NCBI RefSeq assembly: GCF_000025325.1
Contig: NC_013743.1
Span: forward strand, 620,001 to 684,000
DNA from: Haloterrigena turkmenica DSM 5511
GTDB taxonomy: Archaea > Halobacteriota > Halobacteria > Halobacteriales > Natrialbaceae
Reading direction: 5' to 3'
Length of the DNA: 64,000 bases
Both the position numbers and the translations under genes were made by a program. The notes beneath the pieces are model-generated. The model was not told the origin of the DNA. It worked only from the letters and a program-made list of their open reading frames with translations, and searched no databases. Positions 35,907-44,064 of the stretch are shown piece after piece. Numbering within the stretch: position 1 is the stretch's first letter; each line of letters starts with the position of its first letter.

Positions 35907-38558
35907 ATGGTCGAATTTACCAGACGGAAGCTGATGGCATCGTCAGCGGCTGCGGCAGTCGGTGCGGGGACGGTCGGTCTAGTGGGGGCGGACGAGGATC
36001 CCGAGGAGCACGACTCGCTCGAGGCACCGTACGTCAAGGGGAACATCGATCGGTTCTCGACGACGGCACTCGGCGCCGAGGTAACGGGGCCGTTTGTCTT
36101 CGAGACGGGCGAACTACTCTACAGCCTGCAGGCGCCCAGCGACGACAATATGGAGCCGTTCAACCGGGGCGGCGTCGGCGTCTTCGACGACTTCCGATTT
36201 ACCTTCAACGGCAAGAACGACGAGTTCGACGAGCTCGAGCCGCCGCGAACGAAGACCGAGGAGCAGCAGGTCCTCGGGGCGGCCGGCGACTACCGGCTGC
36301 TCGTTCAGGCGGGCGACGAGATCAACGGCGGGACCGAGCGGTTCGGTCACCCGCAGACGCCCGACGGCGAGAACGTCGCGGAGCTCGCCGGCGAGGACCT
36401 CGCGAGCGCCGGCGGCGTCACCGACATGAACTTCTTCGTCTCGACGAACGAGGAAGGCACCGAGGGCTACCTCTTCACCAACAACGAGACTCGTCCGGGT
36501 GCAATCATCCGGACGCCGCTCAGCCGCGAGTCGGGCCGCTGGGAGGCTGACCTCGAGAACGCGATGGAACTCGAGAACACCGAGGCATTCCGCGAGGTCG
36601 GCGGCACGCGGATCAACTGTTACGGCGACCTGAGTCCGTGGGAGACGCCGCTCTCGGCCGAGGAGGACTACGGCCATCCGCGCGTCAACGGGCTCGCGAC
36701 GGTCAGCGATGTCGTCGAGGCGGGCAGTGGTGTCGGTATTCGCGGCGCCAGCACGTTCTGGAACCGACCGAACGTCGCCGGAATCGAGGACGCTCTCGCG
36801 GACATCTTCGGCGAGGACGCCTGGTATCCGATGGGACTGTGGGCGCTGACCGGTCTCGAGAAACACGCCTACCACCTCGGCGCCGAACCCGTCGACCTGC
36901 GCGAGTTCGAGAACGAGGACGGCGAGATTGAGATCGAGGATCGCCGCCGTCCCATCGGTGACGAGGCGTTCCCGAACCGCTACCGCTACGGGAAGATCGT
37001 CGAGATCACCGATCCCGCGAGCGACGACCCCACCCCGGTCAAACACCACGTCTTCGGCCGCGCCGCGTGGGAGTGTCCCGAAGTCCTCCCCGACGAGCGG
37101 ACCGTCTACCTGGCCTCCGACGGCGGCGCGAAGGGCATCTATAAGTTCGTCGCCGAAGAGCCGATTTCGGAGTACGACGACCGGATGGACGTCTGCGGCA
37201 CGCTGTACGCCATGAAAGCCACCGAGATCGGCGAGGGACCGGTCGCCGAGACCGACCTAGATATCGAGTGGCTTCCGCTGGGCACCGCGAGCAACGCCGA
37301 AATCGAGTCCTGGATCAGCGATTACGACGACGTCACGCAGGTCGACTACCTCGAGACCCACGCCGAGACCGACTGGGCCGACGACCTCGAGCAGGCGCTG
37401 ATGGAAGCGGACGAGGAGGTCGCGATCAACGGCAACCAGGACTACATCGCCGACGAGGAGATCGTCGAGTGGGCCGCCCAGTACGAGGAACGCGGCCCTG
37501 ACGGTGTCGACGAAGAACTCCGTCGCGTTCCCTTCCTCGAGACCCGCGCGGCCGCCAAGGAAATCGGCGCCAGCATCGAGTTCAACAAGGCCGAAGGAAT
37601 CGATTCCCACGACGAGGCCGAACCCAGCGATTTCATCTACTTCGGCATCTCCTCGCTCGGCGGCACCATGACCGACGATCAGGGCGAACTCCGCTTCGAT
37701 GAGGTCGAGACCGGCGTCCTCTACCGGGCCGAACTCGAGGAGGGCTACGACGTCTCCCGGCTCGAGCCGGTCGTCGTCGGCCCGAACGGGAGCGATTCCG
37801 TCTCCCTGCTCGACGAGTCGCTGATCAACGTCGACAACGTGATGGTCATGGACGACGGCCGAGTCCTCCTCTGTGAGGACAAGGGTACCTTCGGCCGCAC
37901 ATACGAGAACGACGCGATGTGGGTCTACGAGCCGCCGGCGGTTCTCCGGACCGACTCGATCGCGGTCAGTCACGGTGCGACCGGCGAGGTCGACCTAACA
38001 CTGTCATCGATCCCGGACGGCCTCGCGGGCGGTCGCGTCACCGTCTCGGTCGAGCACGCCGACGTCGCCGCGATCACCGACGCCAGCTACCACGATGCGC
38101 TGGAACTGACCTCGGGGCCGTCGATCGACGGTGACGGCTCGAGCGTCGAGTTCCGCTTTGCCGACCTCGAGGACGAGATCGGCGCGACGCTCGACGACGT
38201 CACGCTCGCGACGCTCGACCTCGAGGGCGTCGGGACGGGCACGACTGATATTACGATCGAGGTCCACTCGCTGGACGACGACGACGGGCTGGCGATCGAC
38301 ACCCAGCCTCGTCCGGGCATCGTCGTCGTCGGTCCGCCGCCGGTCGGTGAGGGGTCGGGCCGCGCCCCGACCGACCTCGACGGCGACGGCCTGTTCGAGG
38401 ACGTCAACGGTAACGGCCGACTCGACTACCAGGACGTCACTTTGCTGTTCGAGCACCTCGAGGACGATACCGTCCAGCTCAACGAGGCGGCGTTCGACTT
38501 CAACGACAACGGCCGCATCGACTACGACGACATCGTCGCCCTCTACGACGAACTGTAA
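35907..38558 (+). CDS. PhoX/DUF839-type phosphatase-like protein with cohesin-like and dockerin domains (copy 2)
   Basis: This is a tandem duplicate of the preceding gene (883 residues) with the same Tat leader, DUF839 propeller, cohesin-like and dockerin modules. Blocks such as SPWETPLSAEE, CPEVLPDERTVYLASDGGAK and the two dockerin repeats are identical or nearly so. Differences concentrate in the propeller near residues 145-200 and 285-345 (for example FGEDAWYPMGLWALTGLEKH versus FGDEHEYPMGLHNNRNTEKH), so the copies may have different substrates. Only three bases separate its stop from the start of an anchored cohesin-like protein, which strongly suggests a shared transcript and coupled translation. 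Confidence 0.85.
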   Translation: MVEFTRRKLMASSAAAAVGAGTVGLVGADEDPEEHDSLEAPYVKGNIDRFSTTALGAEVTGPFVFETGELLYSLQAPSDDNMEPFNRGGVGVFDDFRFTFNGKNDEFDELEPPRTKTEEQQVLGAAGDYRLLVQAGDEINGGTERFGHPQTPDGENVAELAGEDLASAGGVTDMNFFVSTNEEGTEGYLFTNNETRPGAIIRTPLSRESGRWEADLENAMELENTEAFREVGGTRINCYGDLSPWETPLSAEEDYGHPRVNGLATVSDVVEAGSGVGIRGASTFWNRPNVAGIEDALADIFGEDAWYPMGLWALTGLEKHAYHLGAEPVDLREFENEDGEIEIEDRRRPIGDEAFPNRYRYGKIVEITDPASDDPTPVKHHVFGRAAWECPEVLPDERTVYLASDGGAKGIYKFVAEEPISEYDDRMDVCGTLYAMKATEIGEGPVAETDLDIEWLPLGTASNAEIESWISDYDDVTQVDYLETHAETDWADDLEQALMEADEEVAINGNQDYIADEEIVEWAAQYEERGPDGVDEELRRVPFLETRAAAKEIGASIEFNKAEGIDSHDEAEPSDFIYFGISSLGGTMTDDQGELRFDEVETGVLYRAELEEGYDVSRLEPVVVGPNGSDSVSLLDESLINVDNVMVMDDGRVLLCEDKGTFGRTYENDAMWVYEPPAVLRTDSIAVSHGATGEVDLTLSSIPDGLAGGRVTVSVEHADVAAITDASYHDALELTSGPSIDGDGSSVEFRFADLEDEIGATLDDVTLATLDLEGVGTGTTDITIEVHSLDDDDGLAIDTQPRPGIVVVGPPPVGEGSGRAPTDLDGDGLFEDVNGNGRLDYQDVTLLFEHLEDDTVQLNEAAFDFNDNGRIDYDDIVALYDEL

Positions 38559-38561
38559 CCG

Positions 38562-39389
38562 ATGGATCGAGATGACGCCGACACGTCGACTGGGTCCGAA
38601 TCGCGCCGCCGACGTTGGGATCACTCGGCTCTCCGCGGGCGCGCGTTCCGAACGCTCGCCATCGCACTCGTGATCGCGACGGTCGTCGGAACGGTCGCAC
38701 TCGGTTCGGCCGGCGCCGCGACGACGGCCGGTGAGGATCGGACGACGACCGAACCGAGTCCGGCGATGACCGATGGAGCTGTATCGACCGCCAGTGCCTC
38801 GAGCGGCGCCGAACCCGAGCTTGTCGTCTCCGATGCGACGATCGAGCCCGAGTCGACCGAGAGTCTCCGCGTCTCGCTGACCGACGTCCCCGACGGACTC
38901 GCGGGATTCAAGCTCACGCTCGCCGTCGACGACGGCGACGTCGCGACCGTCACGAACGCCAGCTACCCGGACCACTTCGGGCTGACGACCGACCCCGCTG
39001 TGGGCGCCGACGGGGAGACCATCACCGTCGAGGCCGCCGACCTCGGCGACGCAGTCACGGCCGGCGACGCGGACGTCACGCTGGCGACGATCGACGTAGC
39101 CGGCGTCGACGACGGTCAGACGGACCTGCGCGTGACGTCGATGCAGGTCGACGACGACGACGGCGGCGCCATCGAGCCGTCGCTCGAGTCGGGAACGCTG
39201 ACCGTCGGCGACGACTCGGGCGATTCGGAGTCCGGTGATGACGGTTCCGAATCGACCGGTGACGATTCGGGATCGGACGACGAGTCGGACTCGGAAGACG
39301 ACTCTGACTCAGTTCCCGGCTTCGCGATCGGCTCGGCAGTCGCCGCCATCGCCGTGCTCGTGACTGTCGTCCTCGCGAAGTTGCACTGA
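38562..39389 (+). CDS. cell-surface cohesin-like protein with PGF-CTERM-like anchor
   Basis: The 275-residue product has an N-terminal hydrophobic leader (FRTLAIALVIATVVGTVALG) after a charged stretch. It then has one cohesin-like sandwich (LRVSLTDVPDGLAGFKLTLA, VATVTNASYPDHFGL, DADVTLATIDVAGVDDGQTD) that is clearly homologous to the module inside the PhoX-like proteins. A Ser/Asp/Glu-rich spacer and VPGFAIGSAVAAIAVLVTVV end it, resembling a PGF-CTERM signal though the final Arg cluster is reduced to KLH. It could be the membrane receptor for the dockerins of the two upstream enzymes. A run of six T follows the stop by 27 bases. Confidence 0.8.
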   Translation: MDRDDADTSTGSESRRRRWDHSALRGRAFRTLAIALVIATVVGTVALGSAGAATTAGEDRTTTEPSPAMTDGAVSTASASSGAEPELVVSDATIEPESTESLRVSLTDVPDGLAGFKLTLAVDDGDVATVTNASYPDHFGLTTDPAVGADGETITVEAADLGDAVTAGDADVTLATIDVAGVDDGQTDLRVTSMQVDDDDGGAIEPSLESGTLTVGDDSGDSESGDDGSESTGDDSGSDDESDSEDDSDSVPGFAIGSAVAAIAVLVTVVLAKLH

Positions 39390-39416
39390 TCGCCACCGCT
39401 TTCGCCCTCTTCACCG

Positions 39417-39422
39417 TTTTTT
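39417..39422 (+). terminator. T-run terminator after the PhoX/cohesin genes
   Basis: Six T directly follow a G/C step (caccg) shortly after the stop of the cohesin gene and before the next promoter region. This is a plausible haloarchaeal terminator. Confidence 0.4.
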
Positions 39423-39503
39423 ATTCCTCGACCGTTCGATCGTCCCCAGTCCGTGGCAATTCCCGACAACGCTTTTGCCCCTCTGCTGTCTGTAGACGCT
39501 CGT

Positions 39504-40847
39504 ATGAGCGAGGAATCCGACGACACGGACCGTCAGTTCGCCACGAACAGCGTCCACGCCGGCCAGGAACCCGATCCGACGACGGGTGCTCGAGCGCCGC
39601 CGCTGTACCAGACGACCTCCTACGAGTTCGAGGACACCGAGCACGCCGCCGCCCTGTTCGGCTTAGAGGAGACCGGGAACATCTACTCGCGAATCATGAA
39701 CCCGACGAACGCGATGTTAGAGGAGCGCATCGCGACCCTCGAGGGCGGCGTCGGCGCGCTCGCCACGTCGTCGGGGATGGCTGCCTTCGACCTCGCGACG
39801 TTCATCCTCGCGGACGTCGGCGACAACATCGTCTCCTCGTCGTCGCTGTACGGCGGCACCTACACCTACCTCACTCACACCGTCGCGAAGCGCGGCATCC
39901 AGACGAAGTTCGTCGATACGCTGGACTACGAGGCCTACGCCGAGGCTATCGACGACGACACGGCGTTCATCCACCTCGAGACGATCGGTAATCCGGCGCT
40001 CGTGACGCCGGATATCGAGCGCATCGCGGACATCGCCCACGACCACGGCGTGCCGCTGTTCGTCGACAACACGTTCGCCACGCCGTACCTGTGCCGCCCG
40101 CTCGAGCACGGCGCCGACCTCGTCTGGAACTCGACGACCAAGTGGCTCCACGGCGCCGGTTCGACCGTCGGCGGCGTACTGGTCGACGGCGGCTCCTTCC
40201 CGTGGCCGGAGGGCGACTATCCCGAGATTACGGAGCCCAATCCCGCGTACCACGGCGTCAACTTCTACGAGACGTTCGGCGAGGCGGCCTTCTCGGTTGT
40301 CGCGCGGACTCGCGGGCTGCGCGATCTGGGCAATCAACAGTCTCCGTTCGACGCCTGGGTCACCCTCCAGAAACTCGAGTCGCTGCCGCTGCGGATGGAG
40401 AAACACTGTGAGAACGCGATGGTCGTCGCGGAGTACCTCGAGGACCACCCGAAGGTCTCGTGGGTCAACTATCCCGGCCTCGAGAGCCACGAGACCCACG
40501 AGAACGCCCGGGAGTACTTAGAGGGCGGCTACGGCGGGATGATCACCTTCGGCCTCGAGGGCGTCGACGGGTCCGACACGGACCCGTCTGCTCGCGAGAC
40601 GTCGTCTCGCGCTGGCTACGACGCCGCCGAGACGGTCTGTAACGAGGTCGATCTGGCGAGCCTGCTGGCCAACGTCGGCGACGCGAAGACGCTGATCATC
40701 CACCCCGCGAGCACGACCCACCAGCAGCTCACCGAGGAGGAGAAACTGGCCAGCGGCGTCACCGACGATCTCGTCCGCCTCTCGATCGGTATCGAGGACG
40801 TCGACGACGTGATCGCGGATCTGGATCGGGCGATCGACGCGGCCTGA
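39504..40847 (+). CDS. metY: O-acetylhomoserine sulfhydrylase (Cys/Met metabolism PLP enzyme)
   Basis: I start at the ATG giving MSEESDDTDRQFATNSVHAG (447 residues). Family marks are YQTTSYEFEDTEHAAALFG, NIYSRIMNPTNAMLEERIA, ALATSSGMAAFDLA, ETIGNPALVTPDIE, VDNTFATPYLCRPLEHGADL and the PLP-binding lysine in NSTTKWLHGAGSTVGG near residue 213. The enzyme makes homocysteine from O-acetylhomoserine and sulfide. In many haloarchaea metX (homoserine O-acetyltransferase) follows directly, but here it does not; instead a short tandem repeat and a small unrelated gene follow. Confidence 0.92.
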   Translation: MSEESDDTDRQFATNSVHAGQEPDPTTGARAPPLYQTTSYEFEDTEHAAALFGLEETGNIYSRIMNPTNAMLEERIATLEGGVGALATSSGMAAFDLATFILADVGDNIVSSSSLYGGTYTYLTHTVAKRGIQTKFVDTLDYEAYAEAIDDDTAFIHLETIGNPALVTPDIERIADIAHDHGVPLFVDNTFATPYLCRPLEHGADLVWNSTTKWLHGAGSTVGGVLVDGGSFPWPEGDYPEITEPNPAYHGVNFYETFGEAAFSVVARTRGLRDLGNQQSPFDAWVTLQKLESLPLRMEKHCENAMVVAEYLEDHPKVSWVNYPGLESHETHENAREYLEGGYGGMITFGLEGVDGSDTDPSARETSSRAGYDAAETVCNEVDLASLLANVGDAKTLIIHPASTTHQQLTEEEKLASGVTDDLVRLSIGIEDVDDVIADLDRAIDAA

Positions 40848-40865
40848 TCGCTCGCCGGCGTCGCG

Positions 40866-40919
40866 TCGGTGACGGCGCTCGAGTCGGTGACGGCGCTCGA
40901 GTCGGTGACGGCGCTCGAG
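40866..40919 (+). repeat. three perfect tandem copies of an 18-base unit
   Basis: The unit tcggtgacggcgctcgag occurs three times without change, starting 19 bases after the metY stop. Because 18 is a multiple of three, it could have arisen inside coding sequence, but no convincing gene covers it. Confidence 0.85.
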
Positions 40920-41061
40920 GACAGAACGACGTTCGGTGCTGGAACAGTGCTCGTCGGCTGACCGGCGTTCGACGTCGAGCGCCGTTCCACCGTCGAACGC
41001 CGTTTTCAGCGAGTCGAATTAGCCCCTTGTCGTTAAGGTCACGCGGTTCGATGTATTCGGT

Positions 41062-41451
41062 ATGCCCACCGGGTTACTCACGGACGAGGCTGCAGAACAG
41101 ATCGTCGCGACCTGTCGGACGGCGATCGGTGACAGTCTCCGTTCGATCACCTACTTCACGCGCGACGACTTCGAGCAGGTGTACCTGCGCGAGGACTTAG
41201 AGCGCGACGCCGATCTATCGACCTTTATCGGCCACGAGTGGCGCGGCTTCAAGACGGCGCAGACGGCCTACGAGAACTCCGAACTCGGCGATTACAACTA
41301 CACCATTCGCGTCTTCGACAACGGCTTTCTCGTCAGGGTAACCAGCGACAGCGAGGGGATCTTCGTCACGACCGACGGACTCACAGTCAAGGATTTCGAA
41401 GAGGTCGCGACGGCGATCAACGTGTTCCTCAACGATCGCGAGATCGAGTAG
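41062..41451 (+). CDS. small conserved haloarchaeal protein
   Basis: The protein has 129 residues. It begins MPTGLLTDEAAEQIVATCRT and contains LRSITYFTRDDFEQVYLRED, FIGHEWRGFKTAQTAYENSE, YNYTIRVFDNGFLVRVTSD and KDFEEVATAINVFLNDREIE. This looks like an alpha/beta domain with a four-strand sheet. I recall this type as a widespread haloarchaeal family without assigned function. No motif for an enzyme, DNA binding or a membrane segment is seen. Confidence 0.78.
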   Translation: MPTGLLTDEAAEQIVATCRTAIGDSLRSITYFTRDDFEQVYLREDLERDADLSTFIGHEWRGFKTAQTAYENSELGDYNYTIRVFDNGFLVRVTSDSEGIFVTTDGLTVKDFEEVATAINVFLNDREIE

Positions 41452-41800
41452 CGGACTCCTCGGCGGTCGATCGGTCGGCGTCCTGTTCGCGATGATCGCG
41501 GTCGTTCTCCTCCTCGGTCCGACTCGAGCGAGTTCCGATCGGCAGCCCGGAGCCGAGTTCCCCGTCGATACCGAGGAGGCGTGCGAACCGGCGGCGTTCG
41601 GCGGCGTGTCTATCGAGACTCATGCCGACGAAAAACGGCAATATCCGTTGTAGTAATGCATGCCATTTGTTGCGGAAATGGTCGATTACGCCCGTGAAAC
41701 GATCCCGTCGCCGTCCGGCGATTACCCGCCTGTAACGGTCCCATTCAGTAGTCAACGATCGTGACAGACTACGCGACAGCGTAACACCCTTTTCGCTCAC
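41429..41800 (-). CDS. doubtful small basic protein
   Basis: This is a 123-residue frame filling an otherwise empty gap. The first half (YRRVIAGRRRDRFTGVIDHF, then FRNKWHALLQRILPFFVGMS) has protein-like amphipathic character. The second half (RRFARLLGIDGELGSGLP, then a charged tail) has a plausible haloarchaeal composition. Codon use in the first half is less G/C-biased than in neighbours, and the end overlaps the preceding gene by 23 bases on the opposite strand. It may be a real small gene or chance. Confidence 0.35.
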   Translation of the reverse strand: MSEKGVTLSRSLSRSLTTEWDRYRRVIAGRRRDRFTGVIDHFRNKWHALLQRILPFFVGMSLDRHAAERRRFARLLGIDGELGSGLPIGTRSSRTEEENDRDHREQDADRSTAEESATRSRDR

Positions 41801-41817
41801 CGCCGTTCGAAGGGACG

Positions 41818-42360
41818 ATGACTGATCTTCCCGATCCCGTCGCCCGCGAGTTCGAGTCCCACGACGCGTTCGTCCCGCTCGAGGACGGCGCCGGGTACGA
41901 CCTCGAGACGACCGTCTTCGACGCGACCGTCACCGCCGACGACGCCGAGGGAAAGCGGGACGGCGAGTTCCGCGTCACCGTCACCCTCCCGACGCTCAAC
42001 GCCGCCGTCGCCGGCGAGACCGTCGCCTCCGTTGTCGAGGACGGCTGGTTCGAAACCTTAGAGCGCCGTCTCGAGGATACCTTCACGGTCGCACACACGA
42101 GCACCCACGAGGACCCCGTCGTCGACCGTGGCGCCGACGCGGTCACCGTCAGACTCGAGTACGTCGCCTGGGACGCAGCGGAGGGCGTCGACGACGCCAA
42201 GGCCCTCATCGAGTTCGTCGAGGGGACGTTCGCCCAGGGGATTATCCCCGGCTACGAGTATCAGGGCGCCGCCGCGACGCTGCTCGAGAACGCCCAGAAC
42301 CGCGGCCAGCAGGCTGCAGATAGTGATCGCGATGGGAGTAGCGGCGGAATGCCGATGTAA
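41818..42360 (+). CDS. conserved haloarchaeal protein (DUF5813-like)
   Basis: The 180-residue acidic soluble protein includes DPVAREFESHDAFVPLEDGA, YDLETTVFDATVTADDAEG, FRVTVTLPTLNAAVAGE and the tail LIEFVEGTFAQGIIPGYEYQ, with a final GGMPM. It is found near amino-acid or ion-transport genes in this group and I recall it as DUF5813; function unknown. It ends just before a strong hairpin that separates it from the convergent RAM-domain gene. Confidence 0.78.
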   Translation: MTDLPDPVAREFESHDAFVPLEDGAGYDLETTVFDATVTADDAEGKRDGEFRVTVTLPTLNAAVAGETVASVVEDGWFETLERRLEDTFTVAHTSTHEDPVVDRGADAVTVRLEYVAWDAAEGVDDAKALIEFVEGTFAQGIIPGYEYQGAAATLLENAQNRGQQAADSDRDGSSGGMPM

Positions 42361-42376
42361 AACGAAGTTTTGCCGA

Positions 42377-42399
42377 GTGCGGTCGCGAAGCGACCGCAC
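42377..42399. terminator. perfect 10-bp hairpin between convergent genes
   Basis: The arms gtgcggtcgc and gcgaccgcac pair perfectly around gaa. The hairpin lies 16 bases past one stop and 21 bases before the opposing stop, so it may act as a two-way terminator or transcript end stabiliser. The arm core ggtcgc/gcgacc recurs in the hairpin insertion at 60.25 kb. Confidence 0.55.
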
Positions 42400-42420
42400 G
42401 CAGCGCAAAAGTTCGGTTCT

Positions 42421-42651
42421 CTAGTCCATCGCGATGTACGTCTGGGTGTTCTCGACGCCGTCGATGCCCTGGATCTGGGTGGCCGCGATCTCCTTTACCG
42501 CGGCGGGGGTTTCGACCTGCGCTTTGGCGATGATGTCGACGTCGCCGGCGACGATGTAGGCCGACTGAACGCCCTCGATCGTCTCGATGCTGTCTCGGAG
42601 TCGATCCGCCTCGCCCGTGTTCGCCTTGATCATGATGAATGCCGTGACCAT
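42421..42651 (-). CDS. stand-alone RAM (Lrp/AsnC ligand-binding) domain protein 1
   Basis: The 76-residue protein is only the C-terminal ligand domain of Lrp/AsnC regulators: TAFIMIKANTGEADRLRDSI, VQSAYIVAGDVDIIAKAQVE, and VENTQTYIAMD at the end. It has no DNA-binding part. Such RAM domains form multimers and bind amino acids or other small effectors. Its ATG shares a base with the TGA of the upstream TrkA-type gene, which implies coupled translation and a role in sensing for that potassium-regulating protein. Confidence 0.88.
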   Translation of the reverse strand: MVTAFIMIKANTGEADRLRDSIETIEGVQSAYIVAGDVDIIAKAQVETPAAVKEIAATQIQGIDGVENTQTYIAMD

Positions 42652-43397
42652 CAGTTGACACCTCCGGTATCCGTCTCCGACGACAGGTCCGTCGTCGCGG
42701 AACTCGAGCCCGATCCCGCGTTCGCGGCAGCCTTGGCCGCCGATTCGCCGACCAGCAGTTGGCGGACTTCGCTCAGGACGTCGAAGTCCGCGAGGACGAT
42801 GAGCCGGTCGCCGTTCTCGAGCGAGAGGTCCGCGTCGGGGAGCCCGAGTTCGTGCTCGCGCTTGCCGAACGCGAGGACGGTCGCGTTGGCGGGGAGTTGC
42901 AGTTCGCTGATCGTGTAGCCGTTGACGGGGGCCGCGTCGGTGATCGTGAGCTCGACGACCTGCAGGTGGGGGGCGATGTCCGCGATCGCGCGGATCGTGC
43001 CGCCCAGCAGGGCGTTTTTCGCGCCGATCGCGCCGAGGCGTTCGGGGTAGATCACCTCGTCGACCTGATCGGCGTACTTGCGGTAGATCCCCTCGCGGTA
43101 GGCCTCGTCGATGCGCATGATCGTCCGACAGTCGTAGTGGTTGGCGATCATGCAGGCGGTGAAGTTGACGTTCAGATCGCCCGTCAGCGCGCCCAGCGCG
43201 TCGGCGTCGCGGATGCCGGCGTCCTCGAGGATGTCCTCGCGGGAGCCGTCGCCCTCGACGACGGGGAACTCCTGGTCGCGAGCGCGGCGAACCCTCGCCT
43301 CGTCGCGTTCAATCATCGTTACCTCGTGGCCCTCGTCGCGCAAGACGCGCGCCGTGCGCAGGCCGACCCGTCCAGCCCCGATAATCACGAACCGCAT
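42651..43397 (-). CDS. trkA: TrkA-type potassium channel/transporter regulatory protein
   Basis: The 248-residue protein has an N-terminal NAD-binding Rossmann domain (RFVIIGAGRVGLRTARVLRD, VTMIERDEARVRRARDQEFP, VEGDGSREDILEDAGI) and an RCK_C-like domain in the second half (VVELTITDAAPVNGYTISEL, then LENGDRLIVLADFDVLSEV). It is the cytoplasmic gate of a Trk/Ktr-type potassium transporter whose membrane subunit is not in the window. RAM-domain genes flank it on both sides on the same strand, the downstream one overlapping by one base. Confidence 0.88.
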   Translation of the reverse strand: MRFVIIGAGRVGLRTARVLRDEGHEVTMIERDEARVRRARDQEFPVVEGDGSREDILEDAGIRDADALGALTGDLNVNFTACMIANHYDCRTIMRIDEAYREGIYRKYADQVDEVIYPERLGAIGAKNALLGGTIRAIADIAPHLQVVELTITDAAPVNGYTISELQLPANATVLAFGKREHELGLPDADLSLENGDRLIVLADFDVLSEVRQLLVGESAAKAAANAGSGSSSATTDLSSETDTGGVN

Positions 43398-43641
43398 GGA
43401 CAGGGGTACGCTCGCCCTCCTGAATAAGTTTGCCCCCGAGTACCATGGTAGTTGTTCGATCGAGACGTTTTCTCAGGCACCGATCGCCGCAACCGAGGGA
43501 CTACGCGTTCGTCGCTCCGACCGGCGGACCACGGGCCGCGGTGGGCGATCGTCGATGAACAGTGCGCGCCCGTATGGTGACGACTGTCGTCCCGACAGTT
43601 TGCGCCAGTTCGAGTCGCCGTCCGCGGCGCGGCCGCTCGTC

Positions 43642-43872
43642 TCACCCCATCGCGATGTACGTTTTCGTGTCGCTGACGCCGCCGAGTCCCTGGACGCTCG
43701 AGGAAACGGTCTCAAGCACGTCGTAGACTTCCTGGCCGTCGACCTCCGCGATGATGTCGTAGTTGCCGGCGACGATGTGGGCGTCGACCACCGACTCGAG
43801 GCCCCTGATCTCCGCGAGCGACCCCTCGGACTCTCCGGCGCCGGTCTTCACCATGATGAACGCGTGGACCAT
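43642..43872 (-). CDS. stand-alone RAM (Lrp/AsnC ligand-binding) domain protein 2
   Basis: I start at the ATG giving MVHAFIMVKTGAGESEGSLA (76 residues). It is a paralogue of the RAM protein at 42.4 kb: VDAHIVAGNYDIIAEVDGQE and the shared ending TKTYIAMG. It lies 244 bases upstream of the TrkA-type gene on the same strand, so it may head the same transcript. The two RAM proteins could form mixed multimers. The gene-free interval between them and TrkA shows nothing recognisable. Confidence 0.85.
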   Translation of the reverse strand: MVHAFIMVKTGAGESEGSLAEIRGLESVVDAHIVAGNYDIIAEVDGQEVYDVLETVSSSVQGLGGVSDTKTYIAMG

Positions 43873-44064
43873 CGATAGTGTGGTACTCTGTGGCACGACT
43901 AAAGCTTTTGCCCGACGACGAACCCGCTCCGCCCTCGTACTCGGCGGACGGCGAACCCGTTGTCGTCGCCGACAGAATAACGGGAGACGGACGCCGTCGT
44001 TCTGATTCTCCTCTCCGAATCGGGACCTTCAAGCGGGACCGGTCGAGAATCGAGACTGTCAATC

